Of a stretch of 64,000 nucleotides of DNA, positions 8,010 to 18,397 are shown in pieces. The position numbers and the translations under genes were made by a program. How positions within the stretch are numbered: the stretch's first letter is position 1; each line of letters begins with the position of its first letter. This DNA comes from Streptomyces gilvus. Its GTDB lineage: Bacteria; Actinomycetota; Actinomycetes; Streptomycetales; Streptomycetaceae. Below the pieces are notes generated by a model. That model searched no databases. It saw only the letters and a list, made by a program, of their open reading frames with translations, and had not been told where the DNA came from. Where the stretch lies: contig NZ_JAKWBE010000001.1 of the NCBI RefSeq assembly GCF_022513565.1, forward strand, positions 124,001 to 188,000, given 5' to 3'.

Positions 8010-9815
8010 ATGCGTCGCCCTGTCGCGCGGAAACTGTCGGTCCTGGCGGTCTCGGCCGCCGTGGTGTCGGTGGGGGCGGCGGCCCCGCCGACCACTCCAA
8101 CGAGCGGGACACCGGCGAAGGTTCCGGTCCAGGTCGGCTACGGCGGCGCGGTCGCCAGCGTCGACGCGGACGCCACCGCCGCCGGGATCGAGGTGCTGAA
8201 GAAGGGCGGCAACGCGGTCGACGCGGCCGTCGCGACGGCCGCCGCGCTGGGCGTCACCGAGCCCTACTCCTCCGGCATCGGGGGCGGCGGCTACTTCGTC
8301 TACTACAACGCCAAGTCCCGTACGGTGCACACCATCGACGGCCGGGAGACGGCGCCGCTGACCGCCGGCTCCGACCTGTTCGTGGAGAACGGCAAGCCGC
8401 TTGCCTTCGCCGACGCCGTCAGCAGCGGTCTGAGCGTCGGCACGCCGGGCACGCCCGCGACCTGGCAGACGGCGCTGGAGAAGTGGGGCAGCAGAAAGCT
8501 CGGTACGGTGCTGAAGCCGGCCGAGAGAATCGCCCGCGACGGGTTCACCGTCGACGACACCTTCCGCTCGCAGACCGCGTCGAACGAGACGCGGTTCCGC
8601 TACTTCCCGGACACGGCGAAGCTGTTCCTGCCGGGCGGGCAGCTGCCGGTGGTCGGCTCCACCTTCAAGAACCCCGAACTCGCCCGCACTTACCAGGAGT
8701 TGGGCAAGAAGGGTGTCGGCGCGATCTACCACGGCGATCTCGGCCAGGACATCGTCGACACGGTGAACCACCCGCCGGTGGACCCGGCTTCGGGCTGGAA
8801 CGCGCGGCCGGGCAAGCTCTCCGACAAGGACCTCGCCGGCTACCGCGCCAAGCTCCAGGCGCCGACCGAGACCGGCTACCGCGGACTGAAGGTCTACTCG
8901 ATCGCCCCCTCCTCCTCCGGCGGCACGACGGTCGGTGAGGCGCTCAACATCCTGGAGAACACGGATCTTTCGAAGGCGAGCGAGGTCCAGTACCTGCACC
9001 ACTTCATCGAGGCCAGCCGGATCGCGTTCGCGGACCGGGGGCGCTGGGTCGGCGACCCGGCGTTCGAGGACGTACCGACCCAGGGGCTGCTGTCACAGCG
9101 GTTCGCCGACTCGCGGGCCTGCCTCATCAAGGACGACGCGGTGCTGACCAGCCCGGTGGCGCCGGGCGACCCCCGGCATCCGGCCGCGTGCGGTGCGGGC
9201 GGTACGGCGGCTCCGACGACGTACGAGGGCGAGAACACCACGCATCTGACGGTGGCCGACAAGTGGGGCGACGTCGTGTCCTACACCCTCACCATCGAGC
9301 AGACGGGCGGCAGCGCCATCACGGTGCCCGGGCGCGGGTTCCTGCTCAACAACGAGCTGACCGACTTCTCCTTCACCCCGGCCAACCCGGCCGTGCACGA
9401 CCCGAACCTGCCGGGACCCGGCAAGCGGCCGCGCTCCTCCATCTCGCCGACCATCGTGCTCGACCGGCACGACGTCCCCGTGGTGGCGGTGGGTTCGCCC
9501 GGCGGGGCGACCATCATCACGACCGTCCTGCAGGTGCTGACCGAGTTCCTGGACCGGCATCTGCCGCTCGTCGACGCGATCGCCGCGCCGCGCGCCAGCC
9601 AGCGCAACGCCGCCAAGACCGAACTCGAACCGGCCCTCTACAACAGCGACGTGCGCGGCAAGCTGGAGGCCATCGGCCACGCCTTCTCGCTGAACCCGGA
9701 GATCGGCGCCGCCACCGGTGTGCAGCGGCTGCCCGGCGGCAAGTGGCTGGCCGCCGCCGAGACCGTGCGCCGGGGAGGTGGATCGGCCCGGGTGGTCGAC
9801 CCCTCGGCGCCGTAA
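8010..9815 (+). CDS. ggt: Secreted gamma-glutamyltransferase
   Basis: A 601-residue N-terminal nucleophile hydrolase that transfers or hydrolyses the gamma-glutamyl group of glutathione-like substrates outside the membrane. ATG 8010 has GGAGG 5 bp upstream and starts a signal peptide (MRRPVARKLSVLAVSAAVVS). The autoprocessing site is intact: NTTHLTVAD, with Thr410 as the predicted new N-terminus of the small subunit, matching the TTHxxV motif. The Gly-rich SPGGATIITTV near residue 500 is the usual substrate-binding loop. Streptomyces lack glutathione, so the physiological donor is uncertain. It converges with the Clp ATPase gene. Confidence 0.92.
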   Translation: MRRPVARKLSVLAVSAAVVSVGAAAPPTTPTSGTPAKVPVQVGYGGAVASVDADATAAGIEVLKKGGNAVDAAVATAAALGVTEPYSSGIGGGGYFVYYNAKSRTVHTIDGRETAPLTAGSDLFVENGKPLAFADAVSSGLSVGTPGTPATWQTALEKWGSRKLGTVLKPAERIARDGFTVDDTFRSQTASNETRFRYFPDTAKLFLPGGQLPVVGSTFKNPELARTYQELGKKGVGAIYHGDLGQDIVDTVNHPPVDPASGWNARPGKLSDKDLAGYRAKLQAPTETGYRGLKVYSIAPSSSGGTTVGEALNILENTDLSKASEVQYLHHFIEASRIAFADRGRWVGDPAFEDVPTQGLLSQRFADSRACLIKDDAVLTSPVAPGDPRHPAACGAGGTAAPTTYEGENTTHLTVADKWGDVVSYTLTIEQTGGSAITVPGRGFLLNNELTDFSFTPANPAVHDPNLPGPGKRPRSSISPTIVLDRHDVPVVAVGSPGGATIITTVLQVLTEFLDRHLPLVDAIAAPRASQRNAAKTELEPALYNSDVRGKLEAIGHAFSLNPEIGAATGVQRLPGGKWLAAAETVRRGGGSARVVDPSAP

Positions 9816-9826
9816 CCGGCCGCCCC

Positions 9827-12364
<2,538 letters not shown>

Positions 12365-12430
12365 GGCGTTCCCATCCGGCGTCCCTGCGCGGGCCGGGGA
12401 CGCCCTCGCTGATCGACGTGCCGGGGCCGG

Positions 12431-12454
12431 GTAACCAGGGCCGCAGCCGGTTAC
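12431..12454. promoter_or_regulatory. Inverted repeat upstream of the Clp ATPase gene
   Basis: A perfect 6-bp inverted repeat, GTAACC and GGTTAC separated by 12 bp. It is placed as an operator would be for the minus-strand Clp gene. It does not resemble the HspR HAIR element (CTTGAGT-N7-ACTCAAG), which I looked for and did not see. Confidence 0.35.
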
Positions 12455-12600
12455 ACCTCGGGCGCGCGTCCGTAGAACACCTTCGCACGGATGGGGGGCG
12501 GTGGCACCTTCGTCGGTCCCGTCACCTTCGGCGAAGTACCGCCCGCCCTTTGCGGTTCCGCTCGCCGTGCACCGACGACACGCCGCCCGGGGGCTGCCCG

Positions 12601-12732
12601 GCCGGTGCTCGAACCCCATGCGCGGCCTGCCCCGCCGGTGCTCGAACCCCATGTGCAGCCTGCCCCGCCGGTTTCCGAGCCCCATGTGCGGCCTGCCCCA
12701 CCGGTGTCCGAGCCCCGGTGCGCCCTGCGCGA
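12601..12732. repeat. Four tandem 33-bp repeats
   Basis: Units begin at 12601, 12634, 12667 and 12700. The core GCCGGTGCTCGAACCCC is followed by an ATG(C/T)GC(G/A)GCCTGCCCC block. Units 1 and 2 differ at two or three positions; unit 4 is degenerate at its 3' half. The period is a multiple of three, so all frames stay open. It lies 3' of map. Confidence 0.85.
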
Positions 12733-12763
12733 GCCCGCGCCCCCCACATACGGGCCTGCATGA

Positions 12764-12784
12764 GCCCGCTTCGACCAGGCGGGC
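12764..12784 (-). terminator. Possible map terminator hairpin
   Basis: GCCCGC-N9-GCGGGC lies 1 bp beyond the map stop codon on the transcribed side. The 6-bp GC stem has no U-run, as is common in high-GC actinobacteria. Confidence 0.45.
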
Positions 12785-12785
12785 G

Positions 12786-13556
12786 TCAAGCGCGCTCGGT
12801 CAGGATTCTCGGGCCCGCGTCCATGATCGCCACCGTGTGCTCGACGTGGGCCGCGCGTGAGCCGTCGTTCGTGCGCAGGGTCCAGCCGTCCGGTGCCGTG
12901 TGCCAGTCGTCCTTGCCGCCGCCGATCAGCATCGGCTCGATGGCGATGGCCATGCCGTGGCGCAGCGGGAAGCCGCGGCCGGGACGGCCCTCGTTCGGCA
13001 CCCCCGGGTCCTCGTGCATACGACGGCCGATGCCATGACCGCCGAAGCCGTCCGGGATGCCGTAGCCGGCCGCCCTGCACACCGTGCCGATCGCGTGGGC
13101 GATGTCGCCGATGCGGTTGCCGACGACCGCCACCTCGACGGCAGCCGCCAGCGCGCGCTCGGCCGTCTCGATCAGCCGCAGGTCCTCGGGGCGCGGGGTG
13201 CCCACCGTGAAGCTGATCGCGGAGTCACCGACCCAGCCGCCCAGTTCGGCGCCGCAGTCGAGGGAGACGAGGTCGCCGTCGCGCAGCCGGTAGCCGGTCG
13301 GGATGCCGTGCACGATCGCGTCGTTCACCGAGGCGCAGATGACGGCCGGGAAGGGGACGGGGGCGAAGGAGGGGCGGTAGCCGAGGAAGGGGGAGGACGC
13401 GCCCGCCTCCCTGAGCACCCCGCGGGCCACCTCGTCCAGCTCCAGCAGGGAAACGCCCACGTCGGCGGCCTCCCGTGCGGCCGTCAGGGCGCGCCCGACC
13501 ACCTGTCCCGCCTCGTACATGGCCTCGATCGCGGAGTCCGTCTTCAGTTCCACCAT
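12786..13556 (-). CDS. map: Type I methionine aminopeptidase
   Basis: A 256-residue cytosolic metalloprotease that removes the initiator Met. The five metal ligands are in place: two Asp in SLDCGAELGG and GWVGDSA, His in GHGIGRRMHE, Glu in AIEPML and Glu in AHVEHTV. Length is typical of type Ia without the Zn-finger N-extension. ATG 13556 has no Shine-Dalgarno; instead a good promoter (TTCAAC-17-TATATT) ends 7 bp before the ATG, so the transcript should be leaderless. It is divergent from a small HTH gene across 57 bp. Streptomyces carry other map genes, so this copy may be conditional. Confidence 0.93.
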   Translation of the reverse strand: MVELKTDSAIEAMYEAGQVVGRALTAAREAADVGVSLLELDEVARGVLREAGASSPFLGYRPSFAPVPFPAVICASVNDAIVHGIPTGYRLRDGDLVSLDCGAELGGWVGDSAISFTVGTPRPEDLRLIETAERALAAAVEVAVVGNRIGDIAHAIGTVCRAAGYGIPDGFGGHGIGRRMHEDPGVPNEGRPGRGFPLRHGMAIAIEPMLIGGGKDDWHTAPDGWTLRTNDGSRAAHVEHTVAIMDAGPRILTERA

Positions 13557-13563
13557 GCCAATT

Positions 13564-13592
13564 AATATACCGGCTTCTTCGACCGGGTTGAA
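13564..13592 (-). promoter_or_regulatory. Promoter of map, predicted leaderless start
   Basis: Read on the minus strand: -35 TTCAAC (13592-13587), a 17-bp spacer, and -10 TATATT (13569-13564), then 7 bp to the ATG at 13556. The start point would fall on or next to the A of the ATG. No ribosome-binding site exists between promoter and ATG. Confidence 0.65.
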
Positions 13593-13607
13593 ATGCCGGA
13601 TTAGAAT
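13578..13607 (+). promoter_or_regulatory. Promoter of the HTH gene, predicted leaderless start
   Basis: -35 TTCGAC (13578-13583), an 18-bp spacer, -10 TAGAAT (13602-13607), then GACGCC and ATG at 13614. Like the opposing map promoter it has no room for a leader or ribosome-binding site. The two promoters overlap physically, so the polymerases should exclude each other. Confidence 0.55.
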
Positions 13608-13613
13608 GACGCC

Positions 13614-13865
13614 ATGGTGCGCACCCCTCTCACCCCCGAAGAGCGCGAACGCGGCGAGCGGCTCGGCCGGATGCTCCGCGAGGCCCGTGGCGGGCGGAGC
13701 ATGACCGAGGTCGCGGCCGAGGCCGGGATCTCCGCGGAGACGCTCCGCAAGATCGAGACCGGGCGGGCGCCGACCCCCGCGTTCTTCACGGTCGCCGCGC
13801 TCGCGCGGGCGCTTCGGCTGTCGATGGACGAACTGGTCGAGCGGTGCGCGCTGGTGCCCGTCTGA
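13614..13865 (+). CDS. Small helix-turn-helix (Xre/Cro type) regulator
   Basis: An 83-residue cytosolic protein, essentially one Xre-family HTH domain: MLREARGGRSMTEVAAEAGI then SAETLRKIETGRAPTPAFFT (recognition helix around ISAETLRKIE). There is no ligand-binding domain. It is divergent from map with overlapping promoters, so I infer that it controls itself and map; this is inference from position. ATG 13614 is preferred because the promoter -10 lies 6 bp upstream. Confidence 0.85.
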   Translation: MVRTPLTPEERERGERLGRMLREARGGRSMTEVAAEAGISAETLRKIETGRAPTPAFFTVAALARALRLSMDELVERCALVPV

Positions 13866-13991
13866 CGCTTCTCAGCCAAGATCCCGCAATGAGGTGTCCG
13901 CGCCCCCGCTGAAAACTTCCCGTAGCACCCCCGTAACACGACTGGTGTTGCCTACGGAACCGGAGTGCTCCGGTCAGGCGGGAGTTGTGCG

Positions 13992-16049
13992 ATGGCTTTG
14001 GATCAACTCCCGGGGCAGGTACGGGAGTTCGCGAACTACCTCAACGGCCTGCTGGCACGCCTGGACCAGGCCGGCGGCTGGTGCGCGGTGTTCTGGCAGC
14101 GCGACCCGGACGGTATGCGGGCCTGTCTCGACGGACGTGAGGTGCCGCCGTGGGACGTGGTGGAGGCGCTGCTGCAGGATCTCGTCACCGAACGGAGTCC
14201 GGCCGCGGTGGCGCCGGAACTGGGCCGTGCCCGCGCGCTGCACACCGCCGCGCTCACCGCGTACGACGCGCGTCCCGGCGGGCGGGACGCCCTCGGTGAC
14301 CGGCTGGACGTCATGCTCCGCGAACAGCGTTACGCCGCCGAACGGCAGGCCCAACTGAGCCGTCTGCTGGCCTCCGCGACCACCGGTCAGGAGGCCGACG
14401 CCCTCCGCCTCGACCTCGCCTGGGCCCGCGACGACCATGAGCGCGCCACCGCCCGATGTGTGGAACTCCGGTCCCGGATAGCCGAGTTGGACCGGCAGCT
14501 GACGGGCATCCGGGCCACCGCGATGCGCCGGGGACGACTCGCGGGCGCGATGTACCGCGTCGGTGAGGAGGGTCGCGCCGACGACGCCGCGGACGAGGGG
14601 AGCGGCGGCTGGCGGGACGGACGGGACGGACGGGGAACCGGTTTCCCACAGCAGCGCGGCGCGTACGATCCCACGTCTGCGGGCGGCCAGGCCGAGCAGC
14701 AGCTGGCCTCCGGCTTCGAGCACCCAGCCTCGTCCACCCACCCGGCCCCAGGCTTCGGGCACCCAGCCTCGTCCACCCACCCGGCCCCAGGCTTCGGGCA
14801 TCTCGCCCCGTCGACTCACGCGGACCCCACCCCAGGGCGCCCAGCCCCCTCCGCCCACCCGGCCCCAGGCTTCGGGCACCTCGCCCCGTTGACTCACGCG
14901 GACCCCACCCCAGGGCGCCCAGCCCCCTCCGCCCACCCGGCCCCAGGCTTCGGGCACCTCGCCCCCTTGACTCACGCGGACCAGGCCCCAGGGCACCCCG
15001 CCCAGGCGACCCACCCGGCCTCTGGTCTCGGGCACCTCGCCCCGTCGACTCAGGGAGCCCTCGACCCAGGCCACCCGGCCTCCGCCACCCTCCCGGCCCC
15101 CGGATTCGGGCATCCCGCCCAGTCGGCCTACGCGGACCCCGCTCCAGGGCGCCCCGCCCACTCGACCCAGCCGGACCCCGCTCCAGGGCGCCCCGCCCAC
15201 TCGACCCAGCCGGACCCCGATCCAGAGCCTCCCGCCCGGTCGGCCCAGCGGGCCTCCGCCTCCCAGCCCCCCGCTCCGTCGGATTCCGCTCCCGCCCAGG
15301 AACCCCCCTCCCGTAAGCAACGCAAGCGGCGAAGGGGCAGTGCTCGGTTTGCCGGGATGGAGGTGGAGAGCGCGGGCGTCGTCGTGCCGCCCGGTCGGGT
15401 GGAGGTGCCGGCCGCCGCCGAGGGGGTCGGAGGGCGTACGCCTCGCGGGGCCCGGTTCGCCGGGGGCGTGGAGGAGGCGGACGAGGGAGTGGTGGAGGCG
15501 GCAGTCGAGGCCGTCGACGTGGGGGCGGCCCGTGACGTCGGTGACGCCGTGGGGCGGCTGGTGCGACTGCGGGCGGAGGGGCGCAGCGGTGAGGCGCACG
15601 CGCTGCTCGTCGAGGCCGCCCACTGGCCCGCCGCCCGCTTCCCGCTGCTCGCCGCCGGGCTGCAGCGCGCCGGCCTGAGCGCCGACTGGGCCACGCTGCT
15701 GTGGGAGGCCGCCTCCCTGCCCGCCGAACGACTGGTCGGCGCCGCCGACGCCCTCACGGCGGCCGGCCGTGGCGGCGACGGCGAGCAGATCCTGCGGCAG
15801 GGCGTGGCCCGCCCGGCCGGCGAGATCGGACGGGCCGTGCTGGAGCTGGCCGCCGAGGGGCGCCACCGCGAGGTCCGTGCGCTGCTCGACGCCTATGTCC
15901 GCGTCCGCACCCCCGAGGAAGCCGCCCGCAGCGCCGAACCCGACCCGGGGGTCCTCGTGCCGCTGCTGCTGGAGGCGGCGCGGGGCGTCTCGGACGAGCG
16001 ACACTGGGACCTGGTGCACGCCCTCCGGGTCGCCGGCCTCGCCACCTGA
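13992..16049 (+). CDS. Repeat-rich Pro/Ala protein with coiled-coil N-terminus and helical C-terminus
   Basis: A 685-residue protein of unknown function, no signal peptide or membrane segment. Residues 1-190 are helical and charged, with a likely coiled coil ([20 protein letters not shown]). Residues about 235-415 are low complexity, built from 13-residue repeats such as [13 protein letters not shown] and [12 protein letters not shown], encoded by a 39-bp DNA repeat. After a basic stretch ([10 protein letters not shown], about 440) the last 165 residues are helical hairpins of the [20 protein letters not shown] kind, resembling an alpha-solenoid. GGGAG lies 8 bp before ATG 13992. Such proteins in Streptomyces are sometimes mis-annotated as viral tegument proteins because of the Pro repeats. 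Confidence 0.8.
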   Translation: MALDQLPGQVREFANYLNGLLARLDQAGGWCAVFWQRDPDGMRACLDGREVPPWDVVEALLQDLVTERSPAAVAPELGRARALHTAALTAYDARPGGRDALGDRLDVMLREQRYAAERQAQLSRLLASATTGQEADALRLDLAWARDDHERATARCVELRSRIAELDRQLTGIRATAMRRGRLAGAMYRVGEEGRADDAADEGSGGWRDGRDGRGTGFPQQRGAYDPTSAGGQAEQQLASGFEHPASSTHPAPGFGHPASSTHPAPGFGHLAPSTHADPTPGRPAPSAHPAPGFGHLAPLTHADPTPGRPAPSAHPAPGFGHLAPLTHADQAPGHPAQATHPASGLGHLAPSTQGALDPGHPASATLPAPGFGHPAQSAYADPAPGRPAHSTQPDPAPGRPAHSTQPDPDPEPPARSAQRASASQPPAPSDSAPAQEPPSRKQRKRRRGSARFAGMEVESAGVVVPPGRVEVPAAAEGVGGRTPRGARFAGGVEEADEGVVEAAVEAVDVGAARDVGDAVGRLVRLRAEGRSGEAHALLVEAAHWPAARFPLLAAGLQRAGLSADWATLLWEAASLPAERLVGAADALTAAGRGGDGEQILRQGVARPAGEIGRAVLELAAEGRHREVRALLDAYVRVRTPEEAARSAEPDPGVLVPLLLEAARGVSDERHWDLVHALRVAGLAT
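14709..15228 (+). repeat. 39-bp tandem repeat array inside a coding region
   Basis: The anchor GGCTTCGGGC-like sequence recurs at 14712, 14751 and 14790 (39-bp steps), then at 78-bp steps (14868, 14946, 15024, 15102) where two kinds of 39-bp half-units alternate. Two exact 39-bp copies beginning GCTCCAGGGCGCCCC stand at 15139 and 15178. The 13-codon period keeps the frame. Confidence 0.85.
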
Positions 16050-16193
16050 CCGACCCCTGCCGCCCCCGACCCCGCCGCCACCCACCCCCTCCCACCAGCC
16101 CCGGCACTCACCCACCGGAGTGTGAAACGTGATCGACCCCGCGGGTTGACGACGATGGTCTTGGCAAGGCCGTCCCGGAGGCTTACGTTCGTC

Positions 16194-16223
16194 CCTCTAC
16201 GGCCTGTTCTACGGGCGTAGAGG
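16194..16223. promoter_or_regulatory. Inverted repeat upstream of the first ureidopropionase gene
   Basis: CCTCTACG-N14-CGTAGAGG is a perfect 8-bp inverted repeat 27-57 bp upstream of ATG 16251, within a 201-bp gap. The position suits an operator, possibly for the PucR-type regulator encoded downstream. A matching site is not seen before the second paralogue at 20113. Confidence 0.45.
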
Positions 16224-16250
16224 CTCTGCGACCCGCCGAAGGAGCAGCTC

Positions 16251-17090
16251 ATGGCCAACGTACGCGCCGCTCTGGTCCAGGCCACCTGGACCGGCGACAC
16301 CGAGTCCATGGTGGCGAAACACGAGGAGCACGCCCGCGAGGCGGCCCGCCAGGGTGCGAAGATCATCGGTTTCCAGGAGGTCTTCAACAGTCCCTACTTC
16401 TGTCAGGTCCAGGAACCCGAGCACTACCGCTGGGCCGAGCCGGTGCCCGACGGGCCGACCGTGAGCCGGATGCGGGAGCTCGCCCGCGAGACCGGCATGG
16501 TGATCGTCGTACCGGTCTTCGAGGTCGAGCAGTCCGGTTTCTACTACAACACCGCCGCCGTGATCGACGCCGACGGCACGGTCCTCGGCAAGTACCGCAA
16601 GCACCACATCCCGCAGGTCAAGGGCTTCTGGGAGAAGTACTACTTCAAGCCGGGCAACGTCGGCTGGCCCGTCTTCGACACCGCGGTCGGAAAGGTCGGC
16701 GTATACATCTGCTACGACCGCCACTTCCCGGAGGGCTGGCGGCAGCTCGGCCTCAACGGCGCCCAGTTGGTCTACAACCCGTCGGCCACCCACCGCGGGC
16801 TGTCCTCCCACCTCTGGCGCCTGGAGCAGCCCGCCGCGGCCGTCGCCAACGAGTACTTCGTCGCCGCGATCAACCGCGTCGGCCAGGAGGAGTACGGCGA
16901 CAACGACTTCTACGGGACGAGTTACTTCGTCGACCCGCGTGGACAGTTCGTGGGTGACGTGGCAAGTGACAGCAAGGAGGAACTCGTGGTCCGTGACCTG
17001 GACTTCGACCTGATCGAGGACGTCAGGCAGCAGTGGGCGTTCTACCGGGACCGCCGGCCGGACGCGTACGAGGGGCTGGTGCAGCCGTGA
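16251..17090 (+). CDS. Beta-ureidopropionase-like nitrilase-superfamily amidohydrolase (copy 1)
   Basis: A 279-residue cytosolic carbon-nitrogen hydrolase. The catalytic triad is visible: Glu in FQEVF (about 43), Lys in KYRKHHIP (about 118) and nucleophile Cys in ICYDRHFPEGW (about 152). The closest named activity I can support is N-carbamoyl-beta-alanine amidohydrolase (third step of reductive pyrimidine catabolism), because the dihydropyrimidinase, permease and an aminotransferase gene are adjacent. AAGGAG lies 8 bp before ATG 16251. Its stop overlaps the aminotransferase GTG. A clear paralogue lies at 20113; the pair may split substrates (N-carbamoyl amino acid versus agmatine- or nitrile-like). 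Confidence 0.88.
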   Translation: MANVRAALVQATWTGDTESMVAKHEEHAREAARQGAKIIGFQEVFNSPYFCQVQEPEHYRWAEPVPDGPTVSRMRELARETGMVIVVPVFEVEQSGFYYNTAAVIDADGTVLGKYRKHHIPQVKGFWEKYYFKPGNVGWPVFDTAVGKVGVYICYDRHFPEGWRQLGLNGAQLVYNPSATHRGLSSHLWRLEQPAAAVANEYFVAAINRVGQEEYGDNDFYGTSYFVDPRGQFVGDVASDSKEELVVRDLDFDLIEDVRQQWAFYRDRRPDAYEGLVQP

Positions 17091-18370
17091 GCGACCTGTA
17101 CGCCCGCCACCGGTCCGTCCTGCCCGACTGGCTCGCCCTCTACTACGAGAACCCGATCGAGATCACCCACGGCGAGGGCCGCCACGTCTGGGACTCGGAC
17201 GGCAACCGGTATCTCGACTTCTTCGGCGGCATCCTCACCACGATGACCGCGCACGCGCTGCCCGAGGTGACGAAGGCGGTCAGCGAGCAGGCCGGGCGGA
17301 TCCTCCACTCGTCCACCCTGTACCTCAACCGCCCGATGGTCGAACTCGCCGAGCGCATCGCCCAGTTGAGCGGCATCCCGGACGCCCGGGTCTTCTTCAC
17401 CACCTCCGGCACCGAGGCCAACGACACCGCCCTGCTGCTCGCCACGACCTACCGGCGCAGCAACACGATCCTGGCGATGCGCAACAGTTACCACGGCCGC
17501 TCCTTCAGCGCGGTCGGCATCACCGGCAACCGCGGCTGGTCGCCGACCTCGCTGTCCCCGCTGCAGACGCTGTACGTCCACGGCGGGGTCCGCACCCGCG
17601 GCCCGTACGCCGCCCTCAGTGACGCCGACTTCATCGCCGCCTGCGTCGACGACCTCAAGGACCTGCTCGGGCACACCCGCCCGCCCGCCGCGCTGATCGC
17701 CGAACCGATCCAGGGGGTCGGCGGCTTCACCTCGGGGCCGGACGGCCTGTACGCGGCCTTCCGCGAGGTGCTCGCCGAGCGCGGCATCCTGTGGATCGCC
17801 GACGAGGTGCAGACCGGCTGGGGCCGTACCGGCGACCACTTCTGGGGCTGGCAGGCGCACGGGCAGAGCGGGCCGCCGGACATCCTCACCTTCGCCAAGG
17901 GCATCGGAAACGGCAGCTCCATCGGCGGTGTCGTCGCCCGCGCCGACATCATGAACTGCCTGGACGCCAACAGCATCTCGACGTTCGGCGGCACCCAGAT
18001 CACCATGGCGGCCGGTCTCGCCAACCTCACCTACCTGCTGGAACACGACCTCCAGGGCAACGCCCGGCGCGTCGGCGGGCTGCTCATCGAGCGGCTGCGG
18101 ACGGTCGCCGCGCAGGTTCCGCACGTACGCGAGGTGCGGGGCCGCGGGTTGATGCTCGGCGTCGAGCTGGTGAAGCCGGGGACGGACGAGGCCGATCCGG
18201 ACGCGGCGGCCGCCGTGCTGGAGGCGACCCGCGCCGACGGCCTGCTGATCGGCAAGGGCGGCGGCCACAACACCAGCGCCCTGCGCATCGCCCCGCCCCT
18301 GTCCCTCACGGTCGCCGAGGCCGAGGAGGGCGCCGCGATCCTCGAACGCGCTCTGAGGAGCCTCACGTAA
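17087..18370 (+). CDS. Class III PLP-dependent aminotransferase (beta-alanine/3-aminoisobutyrate-pyruvate type)
   Basis: A 427-residue PLP enzyme. GTG 17087 overlaps the upstream stop (GTGA), indicating translational coupling. Markers: TSGTEANDTAL (PLP phosphate binding), the Asp of ADEVQTGWGRTG, and Lys in FAKGIGNGSSIGG as Schiff base. Sequence style fits the AGXT2/beta-alanine-pyruvate group of omega-aminotransferases, which would convert beta-alanine or 3-aminoisobutyrate released by the coupled amidohydrolase into a semialdehyde. Substrate assignment rests on context. Confidence 0.88.
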   Translation: MSDLYARHRSVLPDWLALYYENPIEITHGEGRHVWDSDGNRYLDFFGGILTTMTAHALPEVTKAVSEQAGRILHSSTLYLNRPMVELAERIAQLSGIPDARVFFTTSGTEANDTALLLATTYRRSNTILAMRNSYHGRSFSAVGITGNRGWSPTSLSPLQTLYVHGGVRTRGPYAALSDADFIAACVDDLKDLLGHTRPPAALIAEPIQGVGGFTSGPDGLYAAFREVLAERGILWIADEVQTGWGRTGDHFWGWQAHGQSGPPDILTFAKGIGNGSSIGGVVARADIMNCLDANSISTFGGTQITMAAGLANLTYLLEHDLQGNARRVGGLLIERLRTVAAQVPHVREVRGRGLMLGVELVKPGTDEADPDAAAAVLEATRADGLLIGKGGGHNTSALRIAPPLSLTVAEAEEGAAILERALRSLT

Positions 18371-18397
18371 CAGTGCACTGAGCAAGGGAACAACGCG

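Larger units (their letters stand above)
12365..12785. other. 421-bp intergenic region between the Clp ATPase gene and map
   Basis: This gap holds the Clp promoter region, an inverted repeat GTAACC-N12-GGTTAC (12431-12454) about 70-90 bp upstream of the Clp start, four 33-bp tandem repeats and a possible map terminator. Open frames exist on both strands through the repeats, but their Pro/Ala/Arg-rich translations look like a consequence of 33 being a multiple of three. Confidence 0.6.

Noticed and set aside
12365..12600. HspR (HAIR) operator upstream of the Clp gene
   Set aside because: The CTTGAGT-N7-ACTCAAG pattern was looked for and not found.
12601..12732. CRISPR array
   Set aside because: Units abut without spacers and are direct tandem repeats; the same holds for the arrays at 14709 and 44785.
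12491..12763. A 90-codon frame through the 33-bp repeats (LEPHVRPAPP-type repeats)
   Set aside because: Open only because the repeat length is a multiple of three; no ribosome-binding site and no conserved flanks.
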